Shown here one piece after another: positions 1-8,639 of a DNA stretch of 64,000 bases. The translations under genes were made by a program, and so were the position numbers. A model generated the notes under the pieces. It was not told the DNA's origin and searched no databases. It saw only the letters and a program-made list of their open reading frames with translations. Position 1 is the first letter of the stretch, and the number at the start of each line of letters is the position of its first letter. This stretch comes from Symbiodinium natans (Eukaryota; Sar; Dinophyceae; Suessiales; Symbiodiniaceae): contig CAJNDS010002316.1 of NCBI GenBank assembly GCA_905221605.1, positions 333,001-397,000 of the forward strand, read 5' to 3'.

Positions 1-104
1 GCCTAAGGCCTAAGGCCTAAGGCCTAAGGCCTAAGGCCTAAGGCCTAAGGCCTAAGGCCTAAGGCCTAAGGCCTAAGGCCCTAAACCCTAAACCCTAAAC
101 TCTC
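1..104 (-). repeat. Variant 7-mer array running into CCCTAAA telomere repeats
   Basis: About eleven copies of the 7-mer GCCTAAG fill positions 1-78 and pass into three CCCTAAA units (78-101). The GCCTAAG unit is a one-register variant of the telomere unit, so this looks like a degenerate or subtelomere-like array. Because it touches the window edge its full length is unknown. Confidence 0.85.
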
Positions 105-144
105 AGGAATCGTTGGAACCCGAAGCCTGAAGCGTTGCTCAATG

Positions 145-290
145 CCTGCGGTGTATCCATGGATCCTACAGTTGGCGTTCCACAAAAGAGATTCAAGAAA
201 GACATAATCTGCATGAGATGGATCTCGAAAAGGTAGCATCACTGCCATCCCTCCTCCCTGGAATGCTACGGAAACTTCGCTAGGGTCACT
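145..290 (-). CDS. Possible coding exon, minus strand, unidentified
   Basis: The minus-strand frame is open through 81-323 and its centre reads like a protein (contains GGGMAVMLPF and DYVFLESLLWN), with no low-complexity sequence. I do not recognise a family. No clear start or splice sites fix the ends, so the boundaries are approximate. It may be an exon or a chance ORF. Confidence 0.25.
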
Positions 291-360
291 GAAGAGTCTA
301 AAGTCTATACATAGGACGTGCATTTTGGGGGGCCCTACTCTTTGGGCATTTTTGGGGGGG

Positions 361-470
361 GGCTTCCGAAATTGGGGGGGGGGGGGGGGGGGGGGCGTAC
401 CCTTGTTGAGGTCCTCATTATAAGGGAATCCTACTATTTTGGGGGGTTCGATTTTTTAGGGCCCCCTAGA
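361..470 (+). mobile_element. F6 repeat copy
   Basis: Contains the F6 core (a G-run, then TTCCGAAATT, then GTACC and GGTCC, ending at a G-run after CCTACTATTTT). The poly-G tract at about 376-396 interrupts it. Other copies lie near 6075, 18905 (reverse), 29526, 32130 and 36342 (reverse). Confidence 0.55.
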
Positions 471-515
471 ACCCCTAGAACCCTAAGCCCAAAACCCCCA
501 AATGTGGAGTTGCAG

Positions 516-617
516 GGCTTGATGCTGAGGACTTTCGGCATGGCCTGCGGTGTCTGGCCCACAGGCTCGACGAAGTTCAGCTACGACCGCATCTTGAATA
601 TGGGCTCCTCAGCTTAG
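516..617 (+). CDS. Likely 3'-terminal exon of an unidentified gene
   Basis: After a TTGCAG|G acceptor the frame reads 33 codons to a TAG stop at 615-617. The product includes RTFGMACGVWPTGSTKF and FSYDRILNMGSSA, with mostly G/C third bases. A telomere-type array starts within a few bases of the stop. Upstream exons are not visible; they could lie left of the window. The family is not recognised. Confidence 0.45.
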   Translation, partial: GLMLRTFGMACGVWPTGSTKFSYDRILNMGSSA

Positions 618-623
618 CGCTTT

Positions 624-688
624 AGGGTTCAGGGTTCAGGGTTCAGGGTTCAGGGTTTAGGGTTCAGGGTTTAGGGTTTAGGGTTTAA
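624..688 (+). repeat. Telomere-type array (GGGTTCA/GGGTTTA)
   Basis: About nine units, mixing GGGTTCA and GGGTTTA. It follows directly on the stop of the likely terminal exon at 516-617. Confidence 0.9.
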
Positions 689-974
689 AAAGTTTATTAG
701 CTCTTTAGGGCGCCAACAAACGTCTACGTGCCTGTTAGGATCCCTATAATTTGGGGGGCACCTATAAGAAGGAGGATTCCAGCAAATGATTAATGTGACA
801 CTTAGTGGGCACATAAAGAAGGCGATCAACATTTGGGGCTTTAGGGTTCCATGTAAAAGCCTGGTTAAGCCCTCTCAGCAAGAATCCTTACATCTTTAGC
901 TGGAGAGGGCTTGGCGAAGCCTATTGCAACTTCCAAGAGTCTGCGGGTCCCCCTCAGAAAGGAAGCCCGTATAG

Positions 975-976
<2 letters not shown>

Positions 977-1005
<29 letters not shown>
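977..1005. repeat. Poly-C tract
   Basis: A nearly pure run of about 29 C. It makes spurious poly-Pro and poly-Gly reading frames on the two strands. The sequence after it (1006-1149, +) is open to a TAG and reads like a protein in one frame, but I could not decide the frame. Confidence 0.9.
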
Positions 1006-1432
1006 AGTGCCGAAGCTACCCGAGGCTTCACGGTGTGTATGCACTCTTCGAAGCATACGTTCTTGCTTTTGGGCCCTGTTGGCGTGGCTTTGGGAAGGGT
1101 CTTTCCTGTGCAGCGTGTTGCTCTGCTATTGCGCATGGCAAGTAGAACCTTCGTCATAATATGGTCAATGTGTTGATGCAAAGGTCCTCCTCGAGGCACA
1201 TAGGCGTTGAAAGAGCAGAGCTTTGTGTGTCCATTAAGAAGAAGAAGAAGAAGTAAAAATGCAAAATGAGCATCAGATAAACATAAAGAGAAAGAAGAGA
1301 GAAGAAAAATGAGAGAACAAGTAGCATCACTTCGTGGCTTCGTGGACCACCACCGACCTAGAGTCGAGGGATAATTTGAAGGTGGGGTCGTTCTCGGGTT
1401 CACCTCGCGCCTGAAAACTTGGGCTGATGTGC

Positions 1433-1510
1433 CTAAACCCTAAACCCTAAACCCTAAACCCCAAACCCCAGACCCTAAGCCCTAAACCCTAAACCCTAAA
1501 CCCTAAACCC
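1433..1510 (-). repeat. CCCTAAA telomere-type array
   Basis: About ten CCCTAAA units with a few CCCCAAA variants. It ends 22 bases before the acceptor of the candidate exon at 1532. Confidence 0.9.
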
Positions 1511-1531
1511 AGTATCTTCGAAGTTTCTTAG

Positions 1532-1632
1532 GACTCCTTGCTGGCCACCCGATTCTCGACATCAGCTCGGATGGAACCATAACCGTGGCTCCGGCAAGCA
1601 CACTGAGCAGCCTGGAGTGCAAGCAGAGGAAA
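1532..1632 (+). CDS. Likely internal exon, unidentified protein
   Basis: A TTTCTTAG|G acceptor lies just downstream of a telomere array, and a GT donor follows at 1633. The frame reads LLAGHPILDISSDGTITVAP followed by ASTLSSLECKQRK. The ISSDGTITV stretch resembles beta-sandwich repeats of large surface proteins, but that is only an impression. Neighbouring exons were not connected. Confidence 0.4.
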
Positions 1633-2245
1633 GTTCAAGCGTATATTTAGCTCGGGTTTCGGTCGTGAAGGAAGAAGTGATGGTACATCCTCCGGAACTG
1701 GTTTAGCCTGCGTTCTCATGTTTTTTCGTCAGATGCTTCCCTTTTTCCCGAAAGCACCGCGGTCGGCGGGGACCGCGCCAGATGTTGTTTCTGGCTGAGC
1801 TCCGCGGAAACCCTACACCCTGCCTAGTTCTCGGCACCTACACCGCCCCACGACCACTGTAATTACAACGCCAGAGAACGTCGAACTGCGTGTTTTCGGG
1901 ATATTCGGGTGTTTAGTTTGGGACGCCCGCGGCTTGTAGCATTGTAGCAGTGTAGTTTTTTTTGTAGCCCCCAACTGACACGAGTTCCCCTACTACCCCC
2001 CGCGATGCTACCCCCCCTAGGTTCCCCCATAATCAAGGCTATGTCGGGATCATTAAACCTCATTAAGGTTATATTAAGGGGGGAAACCGAGGAAAGGGGT
2101 AGCAAAGAGGGGGGTGGTAGGGGAACCCATGATTTCATGCCCCACCAGAGCCCGGCCAAAGTTCCGGTAGCCTTGGGGCCATGGCAGGGTCTTAGAGGCG
2201 CAACTTTCCTTCCGTTTCGGGTGTGAGGTTGAGGCAGAGTTGTGA

Positions 2246-2310
2246 ATGTTGGGGGTTTAGGGTTTAGGCTTAGGGTTTAGGGTTTAGGGTTTTGGGTTTT
2301 GGGTTTAGTT
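2246..2310 (+). repeat. TTTAGGG telomere-type array
   Basis: A degenerate array with TTTAGGC and TTTTGGG variants, lying upstream of the exon at 2362. Confidence 0.8.
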
Positions 2311-2361
2311 ATGGATTTTTGGGGGCTTCTGTGTCGTTGGGGGAGGGGGGGCTGTGTTCAG

Positions 2362-2545
2362 GGCTGTGTTCATCGAGCATCTCCCTCTTGAATCGAGGGG
2401 CCATGTTGAATCTATATCCCCTTTGGGAATTCTTTTCTATTTTTGTCTATATAAAACCCAAGAGGATATTAAACATATATTTTTGTTAAGGCTCTAAGGG
2501 GAGCATAGGAATGACCTGACTGAACCTGAAGATAAAATACTAGAG
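2362..2545 (+). CDS. Two exons split by an F1 element that behaves as an intron
   Basis: The exon at 2362-2407 begins after TTCAG|G and runs to ATG-TT. The next exon starts at 2509. Removing 2408-2508 (GA donor, CATAG acceptor) joins ATG-TT to GAATGACC, giving SISLLNRGAMLNDLTEPEDK, which stays open to GAG at 2543-2545. Unspliced, the frame runs into the AT-rich element. The GA comes from the GAAT target-site duplication. The protein family is not recognised; the ends beyond these exons are uncertain, and an F2 copy follows at once at 2546-2603. Confidence 0.5.
2408..2508 (+). other. Predicted 101-bp introner intron (GA-AG) made by F1 copy a
   Basis: The intron consists of the left GAAT duplication plus the element. 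Its acceptor is the element's last two bases. Excision restores one GAAT and the reading frame. Confidence 0.5.
2412..2508 (+). mobile_element. F1 element, copy a (97 bp)
   Basis: Begins CTATATCCCCTTTGGG and ends AAGGGGAGCATAG, so the ends are an imperfect terminal inverted repeat. An internal CCCAAGAGGATAT pairs with the left end. It is flanked by GAAT on both sides (2408-2411 and 2509-2512). There is no coding capacity, so it is non-autonomous. Confidence 0.8.
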
Positions 2546-2603
2546 GGGTCGGAGGGGTCGGAATAATGAAACCCTGTTCTAACATCAAAGCCCCTATATT
2601 ACC
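2546..2603 (+). mobile_element. F2 element, short copy
   Basis: GGGGTCGGAATAAT on the left and AAAGCCCCTATATTA on the right match the ends of the longer F2 copies at 14956 and 42702; the middle is mostly deleted. The GGGGTCGGA start is doubled. Confidence 0.6.
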
Positions 2604-2769
2604 GGAGCCAAGCCGTCTTTGGGGTTTTGGCAAGGCGCAAGTAAAGCTTCGAGTTCAGTTCTTTTTTGGCAAAGGGGTGCGCCCCAAAAAGTTGGAAAGC
2701 TGTTTGGTTCGTAACACGGCACGATCAAGCTGTCAACTTTCCCCATATTTCTATGGAGCGACCGCTCAG

Positions 2770-2933
2770 GCGAGGTCTTCGATGCACTTAGCGTGTCGGG
2801 AGAGCAACGCAAGGCAGGATCTGTTTTCCGACCCAGGCTACGCCAACGCCAAAGCCCCAGAACCCTTGGACCCCGCTGTTCTTTGGTCTTGGGTTCGCCG
2901 TCCTGGGAGACTTGTGCACTTTCTGCTATTTAG
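2770..2933 (+). CDS. Possible exon ending in TAG, unidentified
   Basis: A CTCAG|G acceptor is followed by 53 open codons to TAG at 2931, starting EVFDALSVSGEQRKAGSVF. A competing 198-codon frame (2566-3162) covers the same bases but starts inside an F2 element and ends in a telomere array, so I prefer this shorter frame. No known family. Confidence 0.3.
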
Positions 2934-3097
2934 GCTACTGGTTCGATCCAATTGCCAGCTCCAAGAGCCTGAGACCCGACCAAACGGCCCCCTCTGTGTG
3001 CGTCACAAAATTTTGGTATGGGGGTTTGGGTTAGGGGGGAGGAGACCGGATCCGTGTCTGCTTGTTCCAAACGCTTCTTGGCAGGAAGCCGAGGCGA

Positions 3098-3129
3098 ATT
3101 GGTCAATAAGTACCATGAACCTCCAAGTA
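3098..3129 (+). mobile_element. F3 element, right-end fragment
   Basis: TTGGTCAATAAGTACCATGA followed by ACCTCCAAG matches the right terminus of the full F3 copies at 11733, 36120 and 44646. Confidence 0.65.
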
Positions 3130-3138
3130 AGCCCTAAT

Positions 3139-3203
3139 GAAACCCTAAACCCTAAACCCTAAACCCTAAACCCTAAACCCTAAACCCTAAACCCTAAACC
3201 CCG
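3139..3203 (-). repeat. CCCTAAA telomere-type array
   Basis: About nine nearly perfect units. It ends CCCCGCAG, whose AG is the predicted acceptor of the exon at 3207. Confidence 0.95.
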
Positions 3204-3206
3204 CAG

Positions 3207-3591
3207 CTCCTTAAGCCGCAAATTGCCACAGGCCTTCACTTTGGGCTGTCGAGTCTACGGGATCTTCCCGGATCCGGAACTTGCCCCGGCGCCTTGGCCC
3301 ACAAGAAGCGAAGCAAGGGTTTAGGGTTTAGGGTTTAGGGTGTAGGGTTTAGGGTAGAGGGTTTAGGGTTTAGGGTTAGGGTTTAGGGTTTAGGGTTTAG
3401 GGTTTAGGGTTTAGGGTTTAGGGTTTAGGGTTTAGGGTTTAGGGTTTAGGGTTTAGAGTTTAGGGCTCTTCGGATGGATAGCGGGGGTCATCCCTCCTGC
3501 CCTCACCTTCCCAAATCCTCACAGGGGTTCAGGCTCCCAGCGCCCCAGAGAAAGGCAGCGGCCCAGGGCAGGGGCTATATTCTTGGGAATG
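3207..3591 (+). CDS. Two exons separated by a telomere-array intron
   Basis: Exon 3207-3318 follows CCCCGCAG at the edge of a CCCTAAA array and reads LLKPQIATGLHFGLSSLRDL, then PGSGTCPGALAHKKRSK. It ends one base into a codon at the first G of a TTTAGGG array, so the GT donor (3319-3320) is the telomere unit itself. Exon 3525-3591 follows a strong polypyrimidine tract ending CACAG and starts with the two bases needed; it reads VQAPSAPEKGSGPGQGLYSW. A GT donor follows at 3592. A further phase-matching exon may be 4100-4150. The family is unknown. Confidence 0.5.
3319..3465 (+). repeat. TTTAGGG telomere-type array, predicted 5' part of an intron
   Basis: About twenty units with TGTAGGG and TTAGGG variants. 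Its first GT is the predicted donor of the 206-bp intron 3319-3524. Confidence 0.9.
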
Positions 3592-3602
3592 GTGTGTTAT
3601 TC

Positions 3603-3667
3603 TTAGGGTTTTAGGGTTCAAGGTTTAGGGTTTAGGGTTAGGGTTTAGGGTTTAGGGTTTAGGGTTG
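3603..3667 (+). repeat. TTTAGGG telomere-type array abutting a broken F1 element
   Basis: The array runs directly into the internal part of an F1 element whose left end is missing, as if the array had sealed a broken end. Confidence 0.85.
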
Positions 3668-3732
3668 GTTATACAAAACCCAAGAGGATATTTAAAAAAA
3701 GTATTTTCATTAAGGTTCTAAGGGGAGAATAG
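3668..3732 (+). mobile_element. F1 element, 5'-truncated
   Basis: Starts at the internal TATACAAAACCCAAGAGGAT and keeps the right end AAGGGGAGAATAG. The missing left end is replaced by the telomere array at 3603-3667. Confidence 0.7.
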
Positions 3733-3924
3733 GTGGGTATGTTCAGCAAGACAGACCTGTGGTTCCTCGTAGCTGGGGTGGATTTAGAATACTTTTGAAG
3801 TTTCTATGGGTCCTATAATCCCTATATACCCTTTATAGCCCAGAATGAGTTTTATCGTGCCCCCAAATCCCCCCTAGGTTCCTTGTACCATGGGGTGCAC
3901 TATCCCAGTCATGGGTTGAGGGTT

Positions 3925-4000
3925 TGGGGGTTTTAAGGGTTTTAAGGGTTTTAAGGGTTTTAAGGGTTTCAAGGGTTTTAAGGTTTTAGGGTTTGGCCAC
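3925..4000 (+). repeat. GGGTTTTAA tandem repeat (telomere-like variant)
   Basis: Six or seven 9-bp units of GGGTTTTAA type, ending in TTTTAGGG. Confidence 0.85.
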
Positions 4001-4099
4001 CTGGCAGACGGAATCACGCGCACGTGCCATCCTTCACATGTCGCACTCGCATGGGACAAGAAGCCAGTGGCGCTGCATCCCTTTAGTATCGGAAGGAAG

Positions 4100-4150
4100 G
4101 CATGGCCCAAGCAGGAAAACTGTTGCTGCCCGGGGGCTGGGAACGGCCGG
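4100..4150 (+). CDS. Possible exon continuing the 3207-3591 chain
   Basis: Starts after GGAAG|G with the one base required by the two-base end of exon 3525-3591. It reads HGPSRKTVAARGLGTA and ends before a GATG (GA-type donor). The phase match is the main support. Confidence 0.3.
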
Positions 4151-4377
4151 GATGAAGAACCCCTCGCCTAAACCCTAAACCCTAAACCCCAAACCCCTAC
4201 GTCAGCTGTGGCAAGGGAAGGTCAGAGGCCCATCCATGGGAAAGAAACCCTTGCACTCCTCGTCCTGACTTAGCGTCTTACGGTTGCAGGACCGCGGTTT
4301 TCAATTCTCTGTTGGATCGCTGAGAAAAGTTGCGTTGTCAAAAATAAGGATATTGTACATGCAGGACTAGCACCCAG

Positions 4378-4620
4378 ATGGCAGCCCCCCCCCCCCCCCC
4401 CCCCCAAACTCAGCAAATTCTGAGCCCGGTAATGATGGATAGCCCCAAACCCCTCCTAACCCTTCTCCTGAAAAAAACATTGACACCATATGTCAACCCA
4501 GCCGCAGACCCTAGAGCCAGACATGCTTCTGAGGTAGAAGCGACGCTGACGATTGTGGTGCAGGACACCGTGTGTTGGGTGCCGCAGCAGATCAAGGCAA
4601 AGCTGTCAGCCATATTCTAG
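4378..4620 (+). CDS. Possible coding exon after a poly-C tract
   Basis: The frame is open to TAG at 4618; its second half (ASEVEATLTIVVQDTVCW, then VPQQIKAKL) reads like protein. An AAG|GC donor near 4594 could end it earlier. The poly-C at 4386-4405 is not likely to be coding. The minus strand is also open. Family unknown. Confidence 0.3.
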   Translation: MAAPPPPPPQTQQILSPVMMDSPKPLLTLLLKKTLTPYVNPAADPRARHASEVEATLTIVVQDTVCWVPQQIKAKLSAIF

Positions 4621-5260
4621 GTAGGCGTTTGGGACATTTGGTATTTTCCATTATTGGACTTTAGAGGATCATATTCAGGAATATTTTTCAGATGGTTTTA
4701 AGGGCCATCCTAGTATTTGAGCTGTTCAAAACGCCCCATGCTTGTGCAGTAGAATCATGGGTAGGTGGGGAGGTATGCCCCAGAACTTTCTTGGATTCCG
4801 GGGCATGTGCCCCCTGCTTCATAGGGCTGCCTCCTCAGGTTGAGGGTGCAGGGTCGGCGAGGCGGTGTCAGCAGCATGCCATTGTCCGTTAAGCCCTGAA
4901 GCCCTACGCCCGAACTCATGGGCGAAGAATTATGATTTGCTGAACACGCAATCCCAAACCGACCGACTAGCCCTGCAGGACTGTGGGACTTTGATCTTAA
5001 TTTCTCCCCACGCGGCCTTTGAACGGTTGACATGACTCAGCAGTGATTGACGTCCTCAACTAGACGTCCTAAGGCAGATTCTTTTGAAGTTTCGGGCCGG
5101 GTCCCCGACAAGCTTTCGGGGGGGGGGGGGGGGGGGGGAAGTCCTAAAGTAGCTTCCAACAGAGCTTTGTGACAAGCTGTGTTTTGCCTATGTGCGGACT
5201 GTCAAGGAGGAATGTTACTATGTGTTCAGATAACATAAGACCTTTGACCTTGGACTGTAA
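4621..5260. other. No supported gene; contains a poly-G run
   Basis: I see only undecidable ORFs on both strands, and a poly-G run at about 5118-5138. Confidence 0.5.
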
Positions 5261-5305
5261 CCATCAGCCCGCGAACCACTGAGCCCAAAAACTTTGCGCG
5301 GCCAG

Positions 5306-5719
5306 GGTATCGGTCGGCCTGACCCCGACGCCAACACCGAGGTGCTTGCATATGAGCTGTTGGGGGGAGAAAGGGCTGGGGTCGCGGTGCGACATGTGCG
5401 ACAGCTTCAGGTACTTGAGAGTTTTCGGGGTCAAGGCTTGGTGTTCCATGAATTCAATGTTCAGGGCATCCCTTGAGAAGTTGGCGTTGCTTGCAGTACT
5501 CAGGGCTTTTTTGGGCAGGTTGGCATCCTGTAAGGAGGGCTTAGAGACTTGAGGCTGCAAGCCCTGGATATTCTTTGTTGCGAACAGCAGAGACGATTAG
5601 AGCACGGAGCGCGAGATCCCTGCGCAGCCCCGAGTGCTTGCATGGTTTGCGAAGCCAAAATCGGCCCTGAAGTGCATTCCCTCAGCTCTTTACGAGGAGT
5701 GACGGATGCCACGTCGTAG
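5306..5719 (+). CDS. One or two possible terminal exons, frame uncertain
   Basis: The frame 5306-5476 follows GGCCAG|G and reads RPDPDANTEVLAYELL and on to a TGA. A second frame, 5536-5719, follows AAGGAG|G and reads QALDILCCEQQRRLEHG and on to a TAG. A 98-codon minus-strand frame overlaps the first. I cannot decide which is real. Confidence 0.25.
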
Positions 5720-5848
5720 AGCCGAGGTAGGTCAACAACAAAATGAAATCCCGAAATTCAAGACGAAAACAGTGAGCAACCATCACAAACATGCCGGACC
5801 CTCAGCCCTGAGCCCAAACCAAGCAGTTCAAATTCCCACATTGAATTC

Positions 5849-5976
5849 AAGTAGGGTTTATATTCCTTGTATGCTCAACAGGACACCCAACATGTACACT
5901 CACTCACGGCCACTCACCAATATTAAAGAGGAGCCTTATACACACTCTCCTAATGACAGCAATATAAACCCTGTTT
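5849..5976 (-). mobile_element. F5 element, reverse copy
   Basis: Starts AAGTAGGGTTTATATT and ends AATATAAACCCTGTTT, an imperfect terminal inverted repeat. The internal CACTCACC motifs are the reverse complement of the GGTGAGTG motifs in the copy at 11915. Confidence 0.7.
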
Positions 5977-6074
5977 GAAATGAGGCGAAGCCCTTTAGGC
6001 CGGAGCCATCCGCAGCCTCACCTGCACTCCAAGCCCAAACCCTTGCGCGAAACTTCTACGGACGCTTCAGTCCA

Positions 6075-6150
6075 TATGGGGGGGTTTCCGAAATTAGGTG
6101 TACTTTAGTGGGTCCTTTATCAGGGAATCCTAGTATTTGGGGGGGATTAT
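6075..6150 (+). mobile_element. F6 repeat copy
   Basis: GGGGGGGTTTCCGAAATTAG, then GTGTAC, GGGTCC and CAGGGAATCCTAGTATTT followed by a G-run: the clearest F6 copy. Confidence 0.65.
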
Positions 6151-6407
6151 ATTGGGGTCCCTTAGGTTCGTAAAACTCCCATATCTGTCCGTCCATATCT
6201 TCCGACCTGCCGATCCGTCTAGCGACCTCAACAGTAGTCATCGCTTAAAGCATCTTGGGAGGCGCAGTGTCGATCCCAATGCCGTGCAGACGAGACCTGT
6301 GCAAACTACCAGTTTGACAGCCAGTGCGTCAGGCGGGGGGGACTCTTCTGTGGGCCTGTGAAGGGCAGCGCAGGGAGGCGGGCTCTTGTAATTGTGGGCT
6401 CCTGTGT

Positions 6408-6504
6408 CTATATTCCCCTTGGGATTTATTTTATGTTTATGTAAAACCCAAGAGGATATTGAAAATAGGTTTTTTTTTTTATGAAGGTTCTAAGGGGAGT
6501 ATAG
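6408..6504 (+). mobile_element. F1 element, copy b (97 bp)
   Basis: CTATATTCCCCTTGGG at the left and AAGGGGAGTATAG at the right. The flanks are GTGT (6404-6407) and GTAT (6505-6508), a 4-bp duplication with one mismatch. A GT-AG intron 6404-6504 would join GGC-TCC-T to GTATTTTC and stay open to a nearby TAG. Confidence 0.75.
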
Positions 6505-7170
6505 GTATTTTCATGCTGAAGTTATGGTTTAGTGAGTTTAGTGATCTCTTGATTGCTCCCTTGCACCTTTTTCAAGTCTTGCAGGTGTCGGGGGCCGCTG
6601 AAATGGAACTTCGGGTTGTTTTTTAGTGGGAGCTTGGAGTTCTAGCGTGCTGCAATGAAAGCAGCACGGCGAAGGGTTTCACGAGCATGCGAGCTCGACC
6701 CCCCTGATCTAAAACGTAAACTAGGCTTTTTTGGCAAGGGACTATAGAGGAACGGAGACCGAAGCAACTAGCCGATGCGCCCAAACACGAACCCGACGAG
6801 TTCAAAGGCTCCAAACCCGCCAAGTCGGTTTCGACGCAAGAAAAAGTAAGTAGGCGAATGCCTTCATGCATTCATGCAATCGTACATCATCATGCAAACA
6901 CGTTTGCGCAGTCATGCCTATATGTTTATGCTGTGCAGAGACGTCCTTACTGGACTAGCTTGTGCTATCTGACCGGACCGATGCACGAAAAATGCGAACC
7001 GGCAATCTTCCACAGTAGGCCCAGAACGTCGGAGTGCCCTTACGCAGCCTTACACATGCTTCGGTTCCGAAGTGGTGAAGCTAATTTATGACCCCCTTAC
7101 TTCGGGTGTGGAACATGTTGGTATTCAATTTAGCATCAGTTAAGGCCCGAAGCGGTTTCTGCTTCTGCAG

Positions 7171-7382
7171 GGAAGACCAGCTAAGCCTTTGCACAGCGAA
7201 GAAACGTGGGGCTTTTTGTCGCAAGCCCCCGATGCTGTCAACCAACCATCAGTCTGCAGGTACGATGTTCGCTCGGACGGGAATCCGGTCACAGTCATCG
7301 CCAAGGTCACAAATTGCACCAACGAGGGCACATGCTCCGCGTCTGCAATCAAAATGAAGCAGGGTTTGCATTACTGTTGCTG
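7171..7382 (+). CDS. Likely internal exon of a Cys-containing protein
   Basis: A TTTCTGCTTCTGCAG acceptor opens a 70-codon frame (AKPLHSEETWGFLSQAPDAV, later DGNPVTVIAKVTNCTNEGTC) that ends exactly at a GGTGAGTGT donor (GT at 7383), with the stop just inside the intron. The donor lies inside an F5 element that covers the last 26 bases of the exon. The spaced cysteines suggest a secreted or extracellular domain, which is inference. The next exon was not fixed; 7533 onward is a candidate. Confidence 0.45.
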
Positions 7383-7430
7383 GTGAGTGTGAATAAGGTT
7401 CCTTTTTCATATTGGCGAGTGTATATACTT
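7357..7430 (+). mobile_element. F5 element, internally deleted copy
   Basis: AAGCAGGGTTTGCATTAC, then GGTGAGTGTGAATAAGGTTC as in the copy at 11915, with the right end shortened to ATACTT. It provides the GTGAGT donor used for exon 7171-7382. Confidence 0.6.
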
Positions 7431-7851
7431 CATGTCGGGCTTGTCTCTGGGCTCCGATGTGGAGTCCTTGCTGTGGGACGATCTGGAGTTCGTACAGCGA
7501 GTATCGAATCTATCGGAAGCAATCTATGCAGGTTGCCTCCGTCTACGGTTCACGGTTTGAGGTGTCATACAAAAATCCTAAAGGCACCAGGCCCCAAAAC
7601 CTGGAAGGCATCGATAGCTGCGCAGCTCATGATATGAGGAAGTCCGAAGCTCACTCACCACCGTCTTGGTCATGGTAAATTCGTGAGAATGATGCGAGTT
7701 CGTGTTGCAAAAAAGAAAAAAGATGATAGCGCATAACAACGAGAGCGCTGAGCATGACCTCACATGGTCCCAAGAACAGGACAGGAAGAAAGAGCCTATT
7801 CTCATATCACACCGAGAGATGACAATGCTCTCAAACATTGGAGGTATGAAG

Positions 7852-7992
7852 GTGGCACATTCCGATTGGTACCTGGCCGGTACCTACTGCCCTCTCGGTC
7901 GAGATGCAGTGTTGGGCGGCATCGTCTACCTCCGGGAGCATGTGACGCAGGAAGACATGGTGCAGCTCGGATGTGGACAGAAATTCAGATTG
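7852..7992 (+). CDS. Possible exon next to an F5 element
   Basis: After TGAAG|G the frame reads VAHSDWYLAGTYCPLGRDAV, then GIVYLREHVTQEDMVQLG, with G/C-rich third positions. It could end at CAG|GAAG (7952, GA donor) or run to the F5 element at 7993. Not recognised. Confidence 0.35.
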
Positions 7993-8107
7993 AAGCAGAG
8001 CTTTTATATTCCTTGCAACTCCAAAAGGACACCCATCATACAGACTCACAAATATTCAAGAGGGACCCAAAATACACTCACCCATAACAGAAATATAAAC
8101 CCTGTTT
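7993..8107 (-). mobile_element. F5 element, reverse copy
   Basis: AAGCAGAGCTTTTATATTCC on the left and AATATAAACCCTGTTT on the right match the copy at 5849. It sits directly after a likely coding stretch. Confidence 0.65.
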
Positions 8108-8266
8108 AAGATGAAGCCTTCATGTAGGTTTCTCTTCGTTCGTTCGGAGCATGGCCCTTGCAAGGAACCCCCAAGGGCTATGCGACCTGGGGCCGGAAGC
8201 AGGGCTCAGACGCCACCAGATTCCGCGAGGACACCACCCAAACCGCAGATTCTCCCCACTTTTCAG

Positions 8267-8639
8267 GTGGTCGATCTGGAGAAGGAGCACTTTCTGGCAA
8301 GCCCTAGAAACCTCCAAAGGATGCTTTACGGAGCGTTCTGCGAGTTTAAGTACCAAGAATGGATGACCTTCCTATCTTCTAGCACCGCACAGGCCTGTCC
8401 TTTGCATACGCAAACTTCAATGTGCCGGGAAAGCAGTGGCCCATCGGGACCCTGAACAACTGAACCTGCCCCGCACTTTGCAAACAGATTCCCAAAAGGG
8501 CTACAGTGGAGACCTGACACCTGTAAGCCCTTAAGGTACCTGCGCGAGGGATCCACGGGCGGCTGCAGTGCCGGCGAGTGGGCGTTGCTGGCTCCATCAA
8601 GTGAAGACTTCGTTGACAAGGCTGAGCTCCACGGACCGT
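8267..8639 (+). CDS. Cluster of likely exons of an unidentified gene
   Basis: Three coding-like pieces. 8267-8392 follows CCCCACTTTTCAG and reads VVDLEKEHFLASPRNLQRML, then YGAFCEFKYQEWMTFL, ending CAG|GC. 8383-8453, in another frame, reads LSFAYANFNVPGKQWPIGTL. 8536-8639 follows CTTAAG|G and reads YLREGSTGGCSAGEWALLAP, then SSEDFVDKAELHG, ending at GTAAGA. The last two join in phase through an 82-bp intron with a GA donor (8454). The first two overlap in different frames, so either a frameshift or alternative splicing is involved. Not recognised. Confidence 0.45.

Noticed and set aside
1-104. Window start as a true chromosome end
   Set aside because: The array is short, is of a variant unit, and similar arrays occur throughout, so it cannot be distinguished from an internal one.
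2930-2965. TGGTTCGATCC as a possible tRNA T-arm; also GGGTTCAAATC near 33190
   Set aside because: The flanking bases do not pair into a T-stem and no matching acceptor or anticodon arms are present.
2566-3162. 198-codon plus-strand ORF
   Set aside because: Starts inside an F2 element and ends inside a telomere array; a shorter frame with an AG|G acceptor reads better.
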